The position numbers and the translations under genes were made by a program. The notes under the pieces were generated by a model that searched no databases, was not told where the DNA came from, and was given only the letters and a program-made list of their open reading frames with translations. DNA of 64,000 nt, taken from the NCBI GenBank assembly GCA_035695765.1, contig DASRRI010000085.1, positions 3,742-67,741 of the forward strand, read 5' to 3'. Position 1 is the stretch's first letter, and every line of letters begins with the position of its first letter. Positions 1 through 6,879 of the stretch are shown here, piece after piece. Source of the DNA: Dongia_A sp035695765 (GTDB lineage: Bacteria > Pseudomonadota > Alphaproteobacteria > Dongiales > Dongiaceae).

Positions 1-564
1 GCCGCGCCAGCGCCGCGGGCGGAAGGCGCTGATCGGCGTCAAGGCAAGCACGCCGGCGCCAAGCGGCAGGATCGGTCCGTGGGCGGAAAGGTTATAGGCC
101 GTGCTGCCGGCTGGTGTCGCCATGATGATGCCATCGCAGATCAACTCCGGCAGCCGTTCGGTCCCGTCGATATGGATGCCGATCTTTGCCGCCTGCGCAG
201 TCTGACGCAGCAGCGAGACCTCATTGAAAGCGAGCGCGCGCTCCTCCCGCCCGTTGCGGTCCTTGGCGCGCATCAGCAGCGGATGGATCGTGCTGCGTTT
301 GACCTGGCTCAGCCGGCGCGGCAGATCCTCGATATCGAACCGGTTCATGAGGAACCCGATGGTGCCGCAATGCATGCCGAAGATCGGCTTGGGCTCGCTG
401 ATGACGCGGTGCATGACGCGGAGCATGGTGCCGTCGCCCCCCAGCACCACCAGGATGTCCGCGCTCCGCCAGTCGCGCGCACCATAGCGCTGGGTCAAGG
501 CAGCCTCTGCCTCCTTGGCTTCGGTGCTGTCGGCGGCGATGAAAGCGAGCTTGGGCAGCGACAA
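1..564 (-). CDS. nadK: NAD kinase, 3' end cut by the window edge
   Basis: ATP-dependent phosphorylation of NAD to NADP in the cytoplasm. Read leftward from 564, the protein begins LSLPKLAFIAADS and carries the family's GGDGTMLR nucleotide-binding motif, the GTIGFLMN segment and the CDGIIMATPAGSTAYNLSAHGP block typical of NadK. The start is taken as TTG at 564-562 because an AAGGGAG Shine-Dalgarno lies about 8 nt upstream and no ATG occurs in frame nearby. About 188 residues are visible; the family is usually about 255, so the C-terminal quarter lies beyond the left edge. The gene is divergent from the secreted-protein gene at 648. Confidence 0.93.
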   Translation of the reverse strand, partial: MSLPKLAFIAADSTEAKEAEAALTQRYGARDWRSADILVVLGGDGTMLRVMHRVISEPKPIFGMHCGTIGFLMNRFDIEDLPRRLSQVKRSTIHPLLMRAKDRNGREERALAFNEVSLLRQTAQAAKIGIHIDGTERLPELICDGIIMATPAGSTAYNLSAHGPILPLGAGVLALTPISAFRPRRWRG

Positions 565-647
565 AGGGCGGACTCCCTTAAAACGAGGGGCGGAGTATAC
601 TGAGCTGATCCGCGCGCGGGAAGCGCGGCATTCAAGGGGGAAGTTGC

Positions 648-1214
648 ATGAAATCTGGTCTGCGCTGGATCGTCATCATGTGCGGCGTTCTGATTGGCGC
701 CTCTTTTGTCACGCTGAGCGGCCACGCTCAGGAAACGACCGATAGCTCCGCCACGGCGCAGCCTGCCGCAATGACCCCGGAGAACGAGATTGAGGCCGAT
801 GAAGGCGACCATCACGAGGGCTACTACTATCCCAAGCCCGGCAGCATCGAGCATTACCCGGCGCGGGTCTACACCCTGCAGGAAAGCAATCGGGTCCGGC
901 GCCAGGCGTTCGTGATCGGCCTCACCAAGCAACTGGTGACCGGGCAATATGCGCCAAGCTACGCGATCTTCACCAAGGGCAACGCCTCCGACAAGCTGAT
1001 CGTCGTTGCGCTCGCCGACGGACACCTCAACACGATCTACCGCGCGCGGGCGCTGCTCGCGACTTTCACGTCGGTCGCACGGGCGACGTCCTTCTTCCAG
1101 CAGCACACCCAGCCGGATGAATCGACGTTCCTCGATCTGCTGAAGCTGCTCGGTTTCAAACAAGTCACGATCAGCGACGGCCGAGACTTCGCGCATCAGA
1201 TCGTGATCGATTGA
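648..1214 (+). CDS. conserved hypothetical exported protein
   Basis: A 188-residue protein with an N-terminal signal peptide (hydrophobic residues about 6-22, cleavage near SGHAQE) followed by an acidic, His-containing linker (DEGDHHEGYYYP). The mature part of about 130 residues is compact and ends DGRDFAHQIVID. I know no function for it. Similar alphaproteobacterial proteins lie beside molybdenum-cofactor genes and are sometimes annotated by neighbourhood as molybdopterin-guanine dinucleotide proteins; nothing in this sequence supports an enzymatic role. A good AAGGGGGAAG ribosome-binding site precedes the ATG. It converges on moaA across a strong hairpin. Confidence 0.8.
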   Translation: MKSGLRWIVIMCGVLIGASFVTLSGHAQETTDSSATAQPAAMTPENEIEADEGDHHEGYYYPKPGSIEHYPARVYTLQESNRVRRQAFVIGLTKQLVTGQYAPSYAIFTKGNASDKLIVVALADGHLNTIYRARALLATFTSVARATSFFQQHTQPDESTFLDLLKLLGFKQVTISDGRDFAHQIVID

Positions 1215-1240
1215 AACGGACGACTTTCCACCCTCTCACA

Positions 1241-1273
1241 TCGTCATGGTCGTGCTTGGCACGACCATGACGA
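1241..1273. terminator. perfect 15-bp hairpin between convergent genes
   Basis: TCGTCATGGTCGTGC and its exact complement are separated by the loop TTG. It lies between the ends of the exported-protein gene (1214) and moaA (1298), so it can terminate both. There is no U-tract. The CGTCATGGTCG...CGACCATGACG form resembles short palindromes dispersed between genes in many alphaproteobacteria, so it may also be a repeat-family member. Confidence 0.6.
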
Positions 1274-1297
1274 ATGGGGAAGGATGGAGCGTAGGCG

Positions 1298-2290
1298 TTA
1301 CCCGCCAGTGACGCTCATATGGCGTTGCACCGCCGGCCCTTTGTGCCTGCGGTCGATGATGAAATCGTGGCCCTTGGGCTTGCGCGTGATGGCTTCGTCG
1401 ATCCCCTCCATCAGCAGCGAATCGTCGGCGCTGGCGCGCAAGGGTGCGCGCAGATCGGCTGAATCATCCTGGCCGAGGCACATGTAGAGCATGCCAGTGC
1501 AGGTGAGGCGCACGCGGTTGCAGCTTTCACAGAAATTGTGGGTGAGGGGCGTGATGAAGCCGACGCGCTGCCCGGTCTCAGCAATCCGCGCATAGCGCGC
1601 CGGGCCGCCGGTGCGATAGTCGATATCCTCGAGCGTGTAGCGCGTCTTCAACTTGGCGCGCAGCAGCGAGATCGGCAGGTATTGGTCGAGCCGTTGCTCA
1701 CCGCCGATATCGCCCATCGGCATCACTTCGATGAAGGTGATGTCATGGCCTTCGCGCCCGCACCAGTCGATCAGGTCGAACGCCTCGTCATCATTCACGC
1801 CCTTGAGCGCGACGGTGTTGATCTTGACCCTGATGCCGGCGGCATTGGCGGCCTTGATGCCATCGAGCACGGGCACGAGCTTGCCCCAGCGGGTGATGGT
1901 GGCGAACTTCTCGGGATCGAGCGTGTCGATGGAGACGTTGACGCGCTTGACGCCGCAGGATGCGAGCTCCGCGGCATGCTTGCCGAGCTGGCTGCCATTG
2001 GTGGTCAAGGTCAGCTCATCGAGCGCGCCGCTCTCCAGGTGCCGCGACAGGCGCTTGATCAGCCACATGAGGTTCTTGCGCACCAGCGGCTCGCCACCGG
2101 TCAGGCGCAGCTTGCGCACGCCCTTCGCCACGAAGGCGCTGCACAGACGGTCCATCTCCTCCAGGGTCAGCAACTCCGCTTTGGGCAAAAACGTCATGTC
2201 CTCCGCCATGCAATAGACACAGCGGAAGTCGCAGCGGTCCGTCACCGAAACGCGCAGATAGGAAATGTGCCGGCCAAATGGGTCGATCAT
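1298..2290 (-). CDS. moaA: GTP 3',8-cyclase MoaA
   Basis: Radical-SAM enzyme that rearranges GTP in the first step of molybdenum-cofactor synthesis. The 330-residue protein has the N-terminal [4Fe-4S] motif with Cys20, Cys24 and Cys27 (TDRCDFRCVYC), the LRLTGGEPL glycine motif that binds SAM, and a C-terminal second cluster region (CESCNRVRLTC, then a further Cys in MCLGQ). It ends in the double glycine ...VTGG needed for activity in the family. Length is normal. mobA lies 650 bp away on the other strand, so both ends of the pathway are represented here. Confidence 0.97.
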   Translation of the reverse strand: MIDPFGRHISYLRVSVTDRCDFRCVYCMAEDMTFLPKAELLTLEEMDRLCSAFVAKGVRKLRLTGGEPLVRKNLMWLIKRLSRHLESGALDELTLTTNGSQLGKHAAELASCGVKRVNVSIDTLDPEKFATITRWGKLVPVLDGIKAANAAGIRVKINTVALKGVNDDEAFDLIDWCGREGHDITFIEVMPMGDIGGEQRLDQYLPISLLRAKLKTRYTLEDIDYRTGGPARYARIAETGQRVGFITPLTHNFCESCNRVRLTCTGMLYMCLGQDDSADLRAPLRASADDSLLMEGIDEAITRKPKGHDFIIDRRHKGPAVQRHMSVTGG

Positions 2291-2461
2291 GCTGCCACCG
2301 TCATATCCCAGTGAATATAGCGATTGGGCGCCTGGATTTCTTCCTCAAAAAACGTAGGGATTCGAGCCATTTGTGTCATGGCCGCCCGCCGGACGACACG
2401 TGTTACAGGCTTGGTAACGGCTTTTGGTCCCAGATGGACGTAGGCCAGGGGAGGGTGGGAC

Positions 2462-2926
2462 ATGTCGACCATCTGGACCAGCTCAGCGCTTCGCCGAGGA
2501 ATTGCGACTGTCGTTATGGCAACCGTCTCGACGGGCTTTTTCAGCAATGCCGAGCGGGCCGCCGCCGAGGAAGAGGCGTTGCTCATCGTCAAGGGTGCCC
2601 AGCATTTCTCGCTGCACCGCCTAAGCACGACCTCAAAGCAAGTCAGCTACTCCGTGGACCTCGCCTTTCCAGCGCGTGCTATCGGCGAGCCACAATGGGA
2701 GCAACTGAAGAAGACGGGCTGGACTCGATGGGGTGCCGTGGATTCTCGAATGGAGACCGCCAATGACGCCAGGGGCGACCAGATGATTGCGATCACACTG
2801 CGATACTACTCGAAAATGCAGGCCGGCTTGAAACCTGATAATACCGAGCAGCATGTCAATGTTAGGTTCGAAGATGAGCACGGCCCCGAGCTGGCTGCAT
2901 GGCTCCAACTCGATTGCTCCAAATAG
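2462..2926 (+). CDS. hypothetical exported protein
   Basis: A 154-residue protein of unknown function. Residues about 1-35 look like a signal peptide (basic N-region, hydrophobic stretch IATVVMATVSTGFF, Ala-rich cleavage region). The rest is a small mixed alpha/beta domain with no motif I recognise. The start at 2462 has a GGGAGGG ribosome-binding site at good distance. It ends 15 bp before mobA on the same strand and may share its transcript. The competing antisense frame (2287-2628) has no comparable start signal or protein-like composition. Confidence 0.65.
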   Translation: MSTIWTSSALRRGIATVVMATVSTGFFSNAERAAAEEEALLIVKGAQHFSLHRLSTTSKQVSYSVDLAFPARAIGEPQWEQLKKTGWTRWGAVDSRMETANDARGDQMIAITLRYYSKMQAGLKPDNTEQHVNVRFEDEHGPELAAWLQLDCSK

Positions 2927-2941
2927 GCGAGTGAACGGTCG

Positions 2942-3589
2942 TTGGTAAGTGACGTGTCCCAGCAAACCTTAGGACCTATTATCGGCGTCATCCTCGCCGG
3001 TGGCCGCGCCCAGCGCATGGGTGGCGGTGACAAGGGCCTTCGGGAGATTGGCGGCAAGACCATCCTGGCGCGCGTGATCGAGCGCGTGCAGCCGCAGGTC
3101 GATATGCTGGTGCTGAACGCCAATGGCGATCCGGCTCGGTTTGCGCCGTTCGGTCTGCCCGTTGTTCCTGACAGCGTTCCGGATTCTGCTGGTCCACTGG
3201 CTGGCATTCTCGCAGGCCTCGATTGGGCGGCTGCACATCATCCGCAGGCGCGCCATATCGTGACCGTACCGGCCGACGGCCCCTTTGTGCCGCGCGATCT
3301 GGTGCGGCGCCTGGCGGATGCGCTCACTGCCGATGATGCGGAGCTCGTGACCGCAGCGAGCGGCGTGCAGACCTATCCGGTGATCGGGCTGTGGCCGGTG
3401 CATCTGCGCGAGGCGCTGCGAACGGCGCTGGTGGACGAGGATCTGCACAAGGTGGATGCCTGGACCGCGCGCTTCCGTCGCGCCATTGCGGCATTCCCGG
3501 CCGATCCGTTAGACCCGTTCTTCAACGCCAACACGCCGGAGCAGCTGGTGGAAGCGGAACGGCTGGCGGCGCTCTATCCCGACATCTGA
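2942..3589 (+). CDS. mobA: molybdenum cofactor guanylyltransferase MobA
   Basis: Transfers GMP from GTP to molybdopterin-Mo to form the MGD cofactor. The N-terminus has the diagnostic GTP-binding motif LAGGRAQRMGGGDKGL at about residues 18-33, followed by GPLAGILAGLDWA and a TVPADGPFVP segment containing the metal-binding Asp. At 215 residues it is full length. The start could be TTG at 2942 or GTG at 2954; neither has a strong ribosome-binding site, but both precede the GTP motif. Confidence 0.95.
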   Translation: MVSDVSQQTLGPIIGVILAGGRAQRMGGGDKGLREIGGKTILARVIERVQPQVDMLVLNANGDPARFAPFGLPVVPDSVPDSAGPLAGILAGLDWAAAHHPQARHIVTVPADGPFVPRDLVRRLADALTADDAELVTAASGVQTYPVIGLWPVHLREALRTALVDEDLHKVDAWTARFRRAIAAFPADPLDPFFNANTPEQLVEAERLAALYPDI

Positions 3590-3644
3590 CCAATCGCTTT
3601 GCGACAATCGCTTTTCGGGCCCAACTCATGTAAGACCCATTCAC

Positions 3645-4301
3645 ATGGGATGGTCGAAAGACGGGCCGGGAGGAGATGAGCGGGGGGGCCGCAAGAGCTA
3701 CCACCACGGCAATCTGCGCGAGGCGCTGATCCGGGCCGCGCTCAATCTCATCGGCGAGAAGGGGCCGGCCGGCTTCACCTTCGCCGATGCGGCGCGGGCC
3801 GCGGGCGTCAGCTCCGCCGCGCCTTATCGCCATTTCCGCGATCGCGATGCCCTGATGGCGGATATCGCCAAGCGCGGCTTCGAGCTGTTCCGCGACGCGC
3901 TGCAGAAGGCCTGGAACGATGGCAAGCCCAATCCCTATGTCGCGTTCGAAGCGGTGGGGCGGGCCTATCTCGCCTTCGCCCGCAATGAGCCGGCGCACTA
4001 TTCCGCGATGTTCGAGGCCGGCATCGCGATGGAATCAGCGCCCGGTCTGCAGCAGGCGGCCGACGACGCCTTCGCCGTCCTGCGCAGCGCCTCCGAGGCG
4101 CTGAGCGCCCACATGCCCAAGGAAAGCCGGCCGCCGGCCATGATGATGAGCCTTCATATCTGGGCGCTGGCGCATGGCACCGCGTCGCTGTTCGCGCGCG
4201 GCGATGCCGGCCGGCGCAAGGTACCGATGCCGGCGGAGGATCTGCTGGAGGCGGCCATCCTGGTCTATCTACGCGGCCTCGGCCTGACCGGTGGCAAGTA
4301 G
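3645..4301 (+). CDS. TetR/AcrR-family transcriptional regulator
   Basis: A 218-residue repressor. The N-terminal DNA-binding domain covers about residues 15-70: YHHGNLREALIRAAL, then the helix-turn-helix FTFADAARAAGVSSAAPYRHF and an FRDRDALM segment. The C-terminal half resembles the WHG-type ligand domain of TetR proteins that start with a YHHGNLR motif. A perfect palindrome lies 60 bp downstream in the promoter of the next gene (DUF2852), making that gene the likely target. The ligand is unknown. Confidence 0.9.
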   Translation: MGWSKDGPGGDERGGRKSYHHGNLREALIRAALNLIGEKGPAGFTFADAARAAGVSSAAPYRHFRDRDALMADIAKRGFELFRDALQKAWNDGKPNPYVAFEAVGRAYLAFARNEPAHYSAMFEAGIAMESAPGLQQAADDAFAVLRSASEALSAHMPKESRPPAMMMSLHIWALAHGTASLFARGDAGRRKVPMPAEDLLEAAILVYLRGLGLTGGK

Positions 4302-4332
4302 GTCACAGAGCTCCATTTTCAGGGGCAGCTTC

Positions 4333-4379
4333 TTGACAGAAAGCCACCCTCCTGCCATCTATGTTAATGTTATTAACAT
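4333..4379 (+). promoter_or_regulatory. promoter and palindromic operator upstream of the DUF2852 gene
   Basis: A consensus -35 hexamer TTGACA is at 4333-4338. A perfect 8-bp inverted repeat with a 3-bp spacer, ATGTTAATGTTATTAACAT, is at 4361-4379 where the -10 region should be, 25 bp before the ATG at 4405. A palindrome over the -10 is a standard repressor operator, and the TetR gene ends 60 bp upstream. That TetR binds here is inference. Confidence 0.6.
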
Positions 4380-4404
4380 TGACATCGCCTGAGAGGATTT
4401 CCCC

Positions 4405-4812
4405 ATGGGCATCGCGGCACGTTTGGACGAGATGGGCAAGCCGGCCTGGATCGCCCTGATGGTTCTGACTTTCATCATCGCCTGGCCCGTCGGCCTGGCA
4501 TTGCTCGCTTACCTGATATGGAGTGGACGCATGGGATGCGGTAATCACGGCCGCTGGCACGGCCGACAGGAACGGATGGAGCGCTGGCGCGAAAACTGGC
4601 GGCGCGGCGCCTGGGGCGGATCGAGCGGCAATGCCGCTTTCGATGAATACCGCGCCGAGACGCTGAAGCGGCTGGAGGAAGAGGAGAAGGAGTTCCGCGA
4701 CTTCCTCGACCGTCTGCGCAAGGCGAAGGACAAGGCCGAGTTCGACCAGTTCATGGCCGACCGCAAGAACAAGCCGCAGGGCCCGATCATCGACGGCGAA
4801 CAGCCGGCGTAA
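4405..4812 (+). CDS. DUF2852 membrane protein
   Basis: A 135-residue protein of the alphaproteobacterial DUF2852 family, function unknown. One transmembrane segment lies at about residues 14-38 (WIALMVLTFIIAWPVGLALL). A Trp/Arg-rich linker follows, then a charged helical region (residues about 75-125, LKRLEEEEKEFRDFLDRL) likely to form a coiled coil. An AGAGGA-type ribosome-binding site precedes the ATG. The palindromic operator upstream and the TetR neighbour suggest regulated expression. Confidence 0.85.
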   Translation: MGIAARLDEMGKPAWIALMVLTFIIAWPVGLALLAYLIWSGRMGCGNHGRWHGRQERMERWRENWRRGAWGGSSGNAAFDEYRAETLKRLEEEEKEFRDFLDRLRKAKDKAEFDQFMADRKNKPQGPIIDGEQPA

Positions 4813-4843
4813 TCGGCACCTCGCCTCGCTTCTCTCGAGAAAT

Positions 4844-4874
4844 AGCCGCCCGGGGTGGGGGAACCCGGGCGGCT
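4844..4874 (+). terminator. 11-bp GC-rich hairpin after the DUF2852 gene
   Basis: AGCCGCCCGGG and CCCGGGCGGCT form a perfect stem with a 9-nt loop, 32 bp after the stop codon at 4812. The downstream sequence has only scattered T residues, so termination is likely but not the classic U-tract type. Confidence 0.65.
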
Positions 4875-5011
4875 CTGCCTTAGGGGGAGGGAGGCTCACG
4901 GTGAAACCGGGCTTTGAGGATCAGGGACAGGGCCCGCTTCACGCATTCAAAGATGCGCTCCCCAGCGGCAGAACAAAAATGCCGATGGCCTATGGTCGCG
5001 ATGCCCGCCTG

Positions 5012-5707
5012 TTATGGCGCGTGCTGCAGGCCGGGGAATAGAGCAACAAGCCCATCCACCAGGTCCGCGATCATCGCATCGAGAATGGCGCGGCCCTTCT
5101 CGGCACTCGCCAACGTCGGATCGCCGAACGCGCCGGTTGCGCTGAAGTCGGCGGCGTTCTCATCCTCGCTTTGCATGGTGGTGGGCATCGCAAAAATATC
5201 TGGCGCAGGCTCCTTGCCGTAATCGGCGCGCGCCAGATCCATCCGCACCAAGGCCGGCGCGATCGCGAGCAGGATCGACGTTTCGTGCTCGTCGGCGTGG
5301 CTGCCGGATTGCTGTTGCAGCAGATGATCCGCGCTCCGGCCCAGACGCCGGATGTCGGCGACGCCGATCTTGATCCCGCGCTTCTTGAGAATGCCGCGCG
5401 TCGCCAATCTGATCGGTCCCTCGGTGGAGACGCCAGTGTTGACGATCGCAATGCGCCGCGCGCCTTGATCCAGTAATCCTTCCAGCAACTCGGTGAGCAG
5501 CTGCACGAACGTATCGGCGGAGAGATGCTGGCTGCCCGCATAGGCGCGAAACACCGGGTAATAGCCGAACGGCACGATCGGCGCGATCAGCACCGGCAGT
5601 TTCGCCGTCCCTTCGGTGACGGCGCGGGCCAGCAGCCAGTCGGTCTTCATCGGCAGATGATGGCCGTGCTCCTTGGCAGCCGCGCCGATCGGGATGACGA
5701 CGGGCAC
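5012..5707 (-). CDS. creatininase-family amidohydrolase
   Basis: Cytoplasmic metal-dependent hydrolase of the creatininase/formamide-hydrolase superfamily; the substrate cannot be told from sequence. Metal-ligand motifs are visible: VVIPIGAAAKEHGHHLP with Glu and His, the following MKTD Asp, and SHADEHETS near the middle. The start is a problem. GTG at 5707 begins inside the first strand, whereas the same frame continues upstream as SGWFQPEIAEEFRAD, which looks like the family's genuine N-terminus. It is bounded by the stop of the DUF3553 gene at 5756-5758 with no ATG, GTG or TTG between. CTG at 5755-5753 is the only candidate there. Confidence 0.85.
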   Translation of the reverse strand: MPVVIPIGAAAKEHGHHLPMKTDWLLARAVTEGTAKLPVLIAPIVPFGYYPVFRAYAGSQHLSADTFVQLLTELLEGLLDQGARRIAIVNTGVSTEGPIRLATRGILKKRGIKIGVADIRRLGRSADHLLQQQSGSHADEHETSILLAIAPALVRMDLARADYGKEPAPDIFAMPTTMQSEDENAADFSATGAFGDPTLASAEKGRAILDAMIADLVDGLVALFPGLQHAP

Positions 5708-5755
5708 ATCCGCCCTGAACTCTTCCGCAATCTCGGGCTGGAACCATCCGCTCAG

Positions 5756-5953
5756 TCACCTGTTTCCGCCCTCTGAACCCGGTGTTTCGACCACGACCAG
5801 CGGGGCGGCCGCGAGGTTCAGCACCAGCTTCCCCCGATGCTCGAAATTGACCGTGACCTTGTCGCCGATCGCCGACTGGACCTGGCCCAGCCCCCAATCC
5901 GGGTTGGCGGGAGATCGCACGAAGGTTCCTGGCGCCAGCCGGTCCATGCGCAT
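5756..5953 (-). CDS. DUF3553 family small protein
   Basis: A 65-residue protein with the pattern GTFVRSPANPDWGLGQVQS followed by VTVNFEHRGKLVL, characteristic of the DUF3553 family. It is predicted to be a small beta-barrel; similar sequences occur alone and attached to helicases, but function is unknown. A GGGAAATGA sequence precedes the ATG at 5953. Its stop is followed immediately, in the same frame, by the creatininase-like reading frame, so the two are probably translated from one message. Confidence 0.75.
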   Translation of the reverse strand: MRMDRLAPGTFVRSPANPDWGLGQVQSAIGDKVTVNFEHRGKLVLNLAAAPLVVVETPGSEGGNR

Positions 5954-6108
5954 TCATTTCCCGTTCATCTTGAGGCGTCCGAGTGGTCCCAGCCTTGCCC
6001 CAAATCCGCCAATATGTAACGAAGCATATACGTTTTCCCGCCAGGATCGGGATTAGATACTCATAGCCGGCCGTCTTTGTGCGGCCCAACGACAAGAAGG
6101 GCTTCGGC

Positions 6109-6747
6109 ATGGACATTCACCTGCGCGCACTCGAACTGGCCTGTTCCAAATTGTGCCATGACGTGATCAGCCCGATCGGGGCGGTCAATAACGGTCTGGA
6201 GCTGCTGGAAGAGGAAGACGACGCCGCGCTGAAGGAAGAGGCGACGGCGCTTGCCCAGCGCAGCGCCAAGCGGGCCAGCATCCTGTTGCAGGTCTATCGC
6301 AGCGCGTTCGGCAATGCCGGCAACCAGCAGACCTTTGGCCCGCGCGAGGCGGTCGCGCTCGCCCAGGAGTTCCTGCAGACCGGAAAGGCGCAGTTGACCG
6401 CCGACGACCTGCCCGATTCCAGCGCCTGCCCGGCGGGCTATGGCAAGCTCGTGCTCAACCTGATCATCATCGGCGCCGATGCCTTGCCGCGCGGCGGCAC
6501 GATCCGGCTCCAGGTCCGCTCGCCGCAGCAGGGCGCCGGGGCGATCGAGGTGGATTGCGCCGGCCAGCAGATCGCCTGGTCGGAGGAGTTCGGCCGCGCG
6601 GTCAATCGCAGGCTGCAGGCGGAAGAACTGACGGCCCACAACATACTCCCCTATGTCTCCGCGACCTTTGCGGAGCGGCTCGGCATGGCCCTTACAATCA
6701 GCCAAACTGGGGCTGGAAACCTAGGGATTCGCGCAGCTTCGCGGTAG
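6109..6747 (+). CDS. chpT: histidine phosphotransferase ChpT
   Basis: Relay protein that passes phosphate from hybrid kinase CckA to CtrA and CpdR in alphaproteobacteria. The dimerisation and phosphotransfer helix begins MDIHLRALELACSKLCHD, with the phospho-accepting His at residue 17, followed by ISPIGAVNNGLELLEEE, a hallmark of ChpT. The C-terminal part is the degenerate ATPase-like fold (GYGKLVLNLIIIGADALPRGG). ATG at 6109 is preferred over GTG at 6079 because AAGAAGG lies 8 nt upstream. Length is 212 residues. It sits directly upstream of the che operon and 6 kb from ctrA. Confidence 0.92.
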   Translation: MDIHLRALELACSKLCHDVISPIGAVNNGLELLEEEDDAALKEEATALAQRSAKRASILLQVYRSAFGNAGNQQTFGPREAVALAQEFLQTGKAQLTADDLPDSSACPAGYGKLVLNLIIIGADALPRGGTIRLQVRSPQQGAGAIEVDCAGQQIAWSEEFGRAVNRRLQAEELTAHNILPYVSATFAERLGMALTISQTGAGNLGIRAASR

Positions 6748-6879
6748 CGCCATCGGCCATCCGGTATAGGCTGGGTTCATCTTAAATTAATCGTTTTCGG
6801 TAACGCTGCGAGTAGTGTCGCACGCCTGTCCTTGCATGTGTGGGCGACCGATCGGTCAACCAGCCCAAGAGCCCGCATT

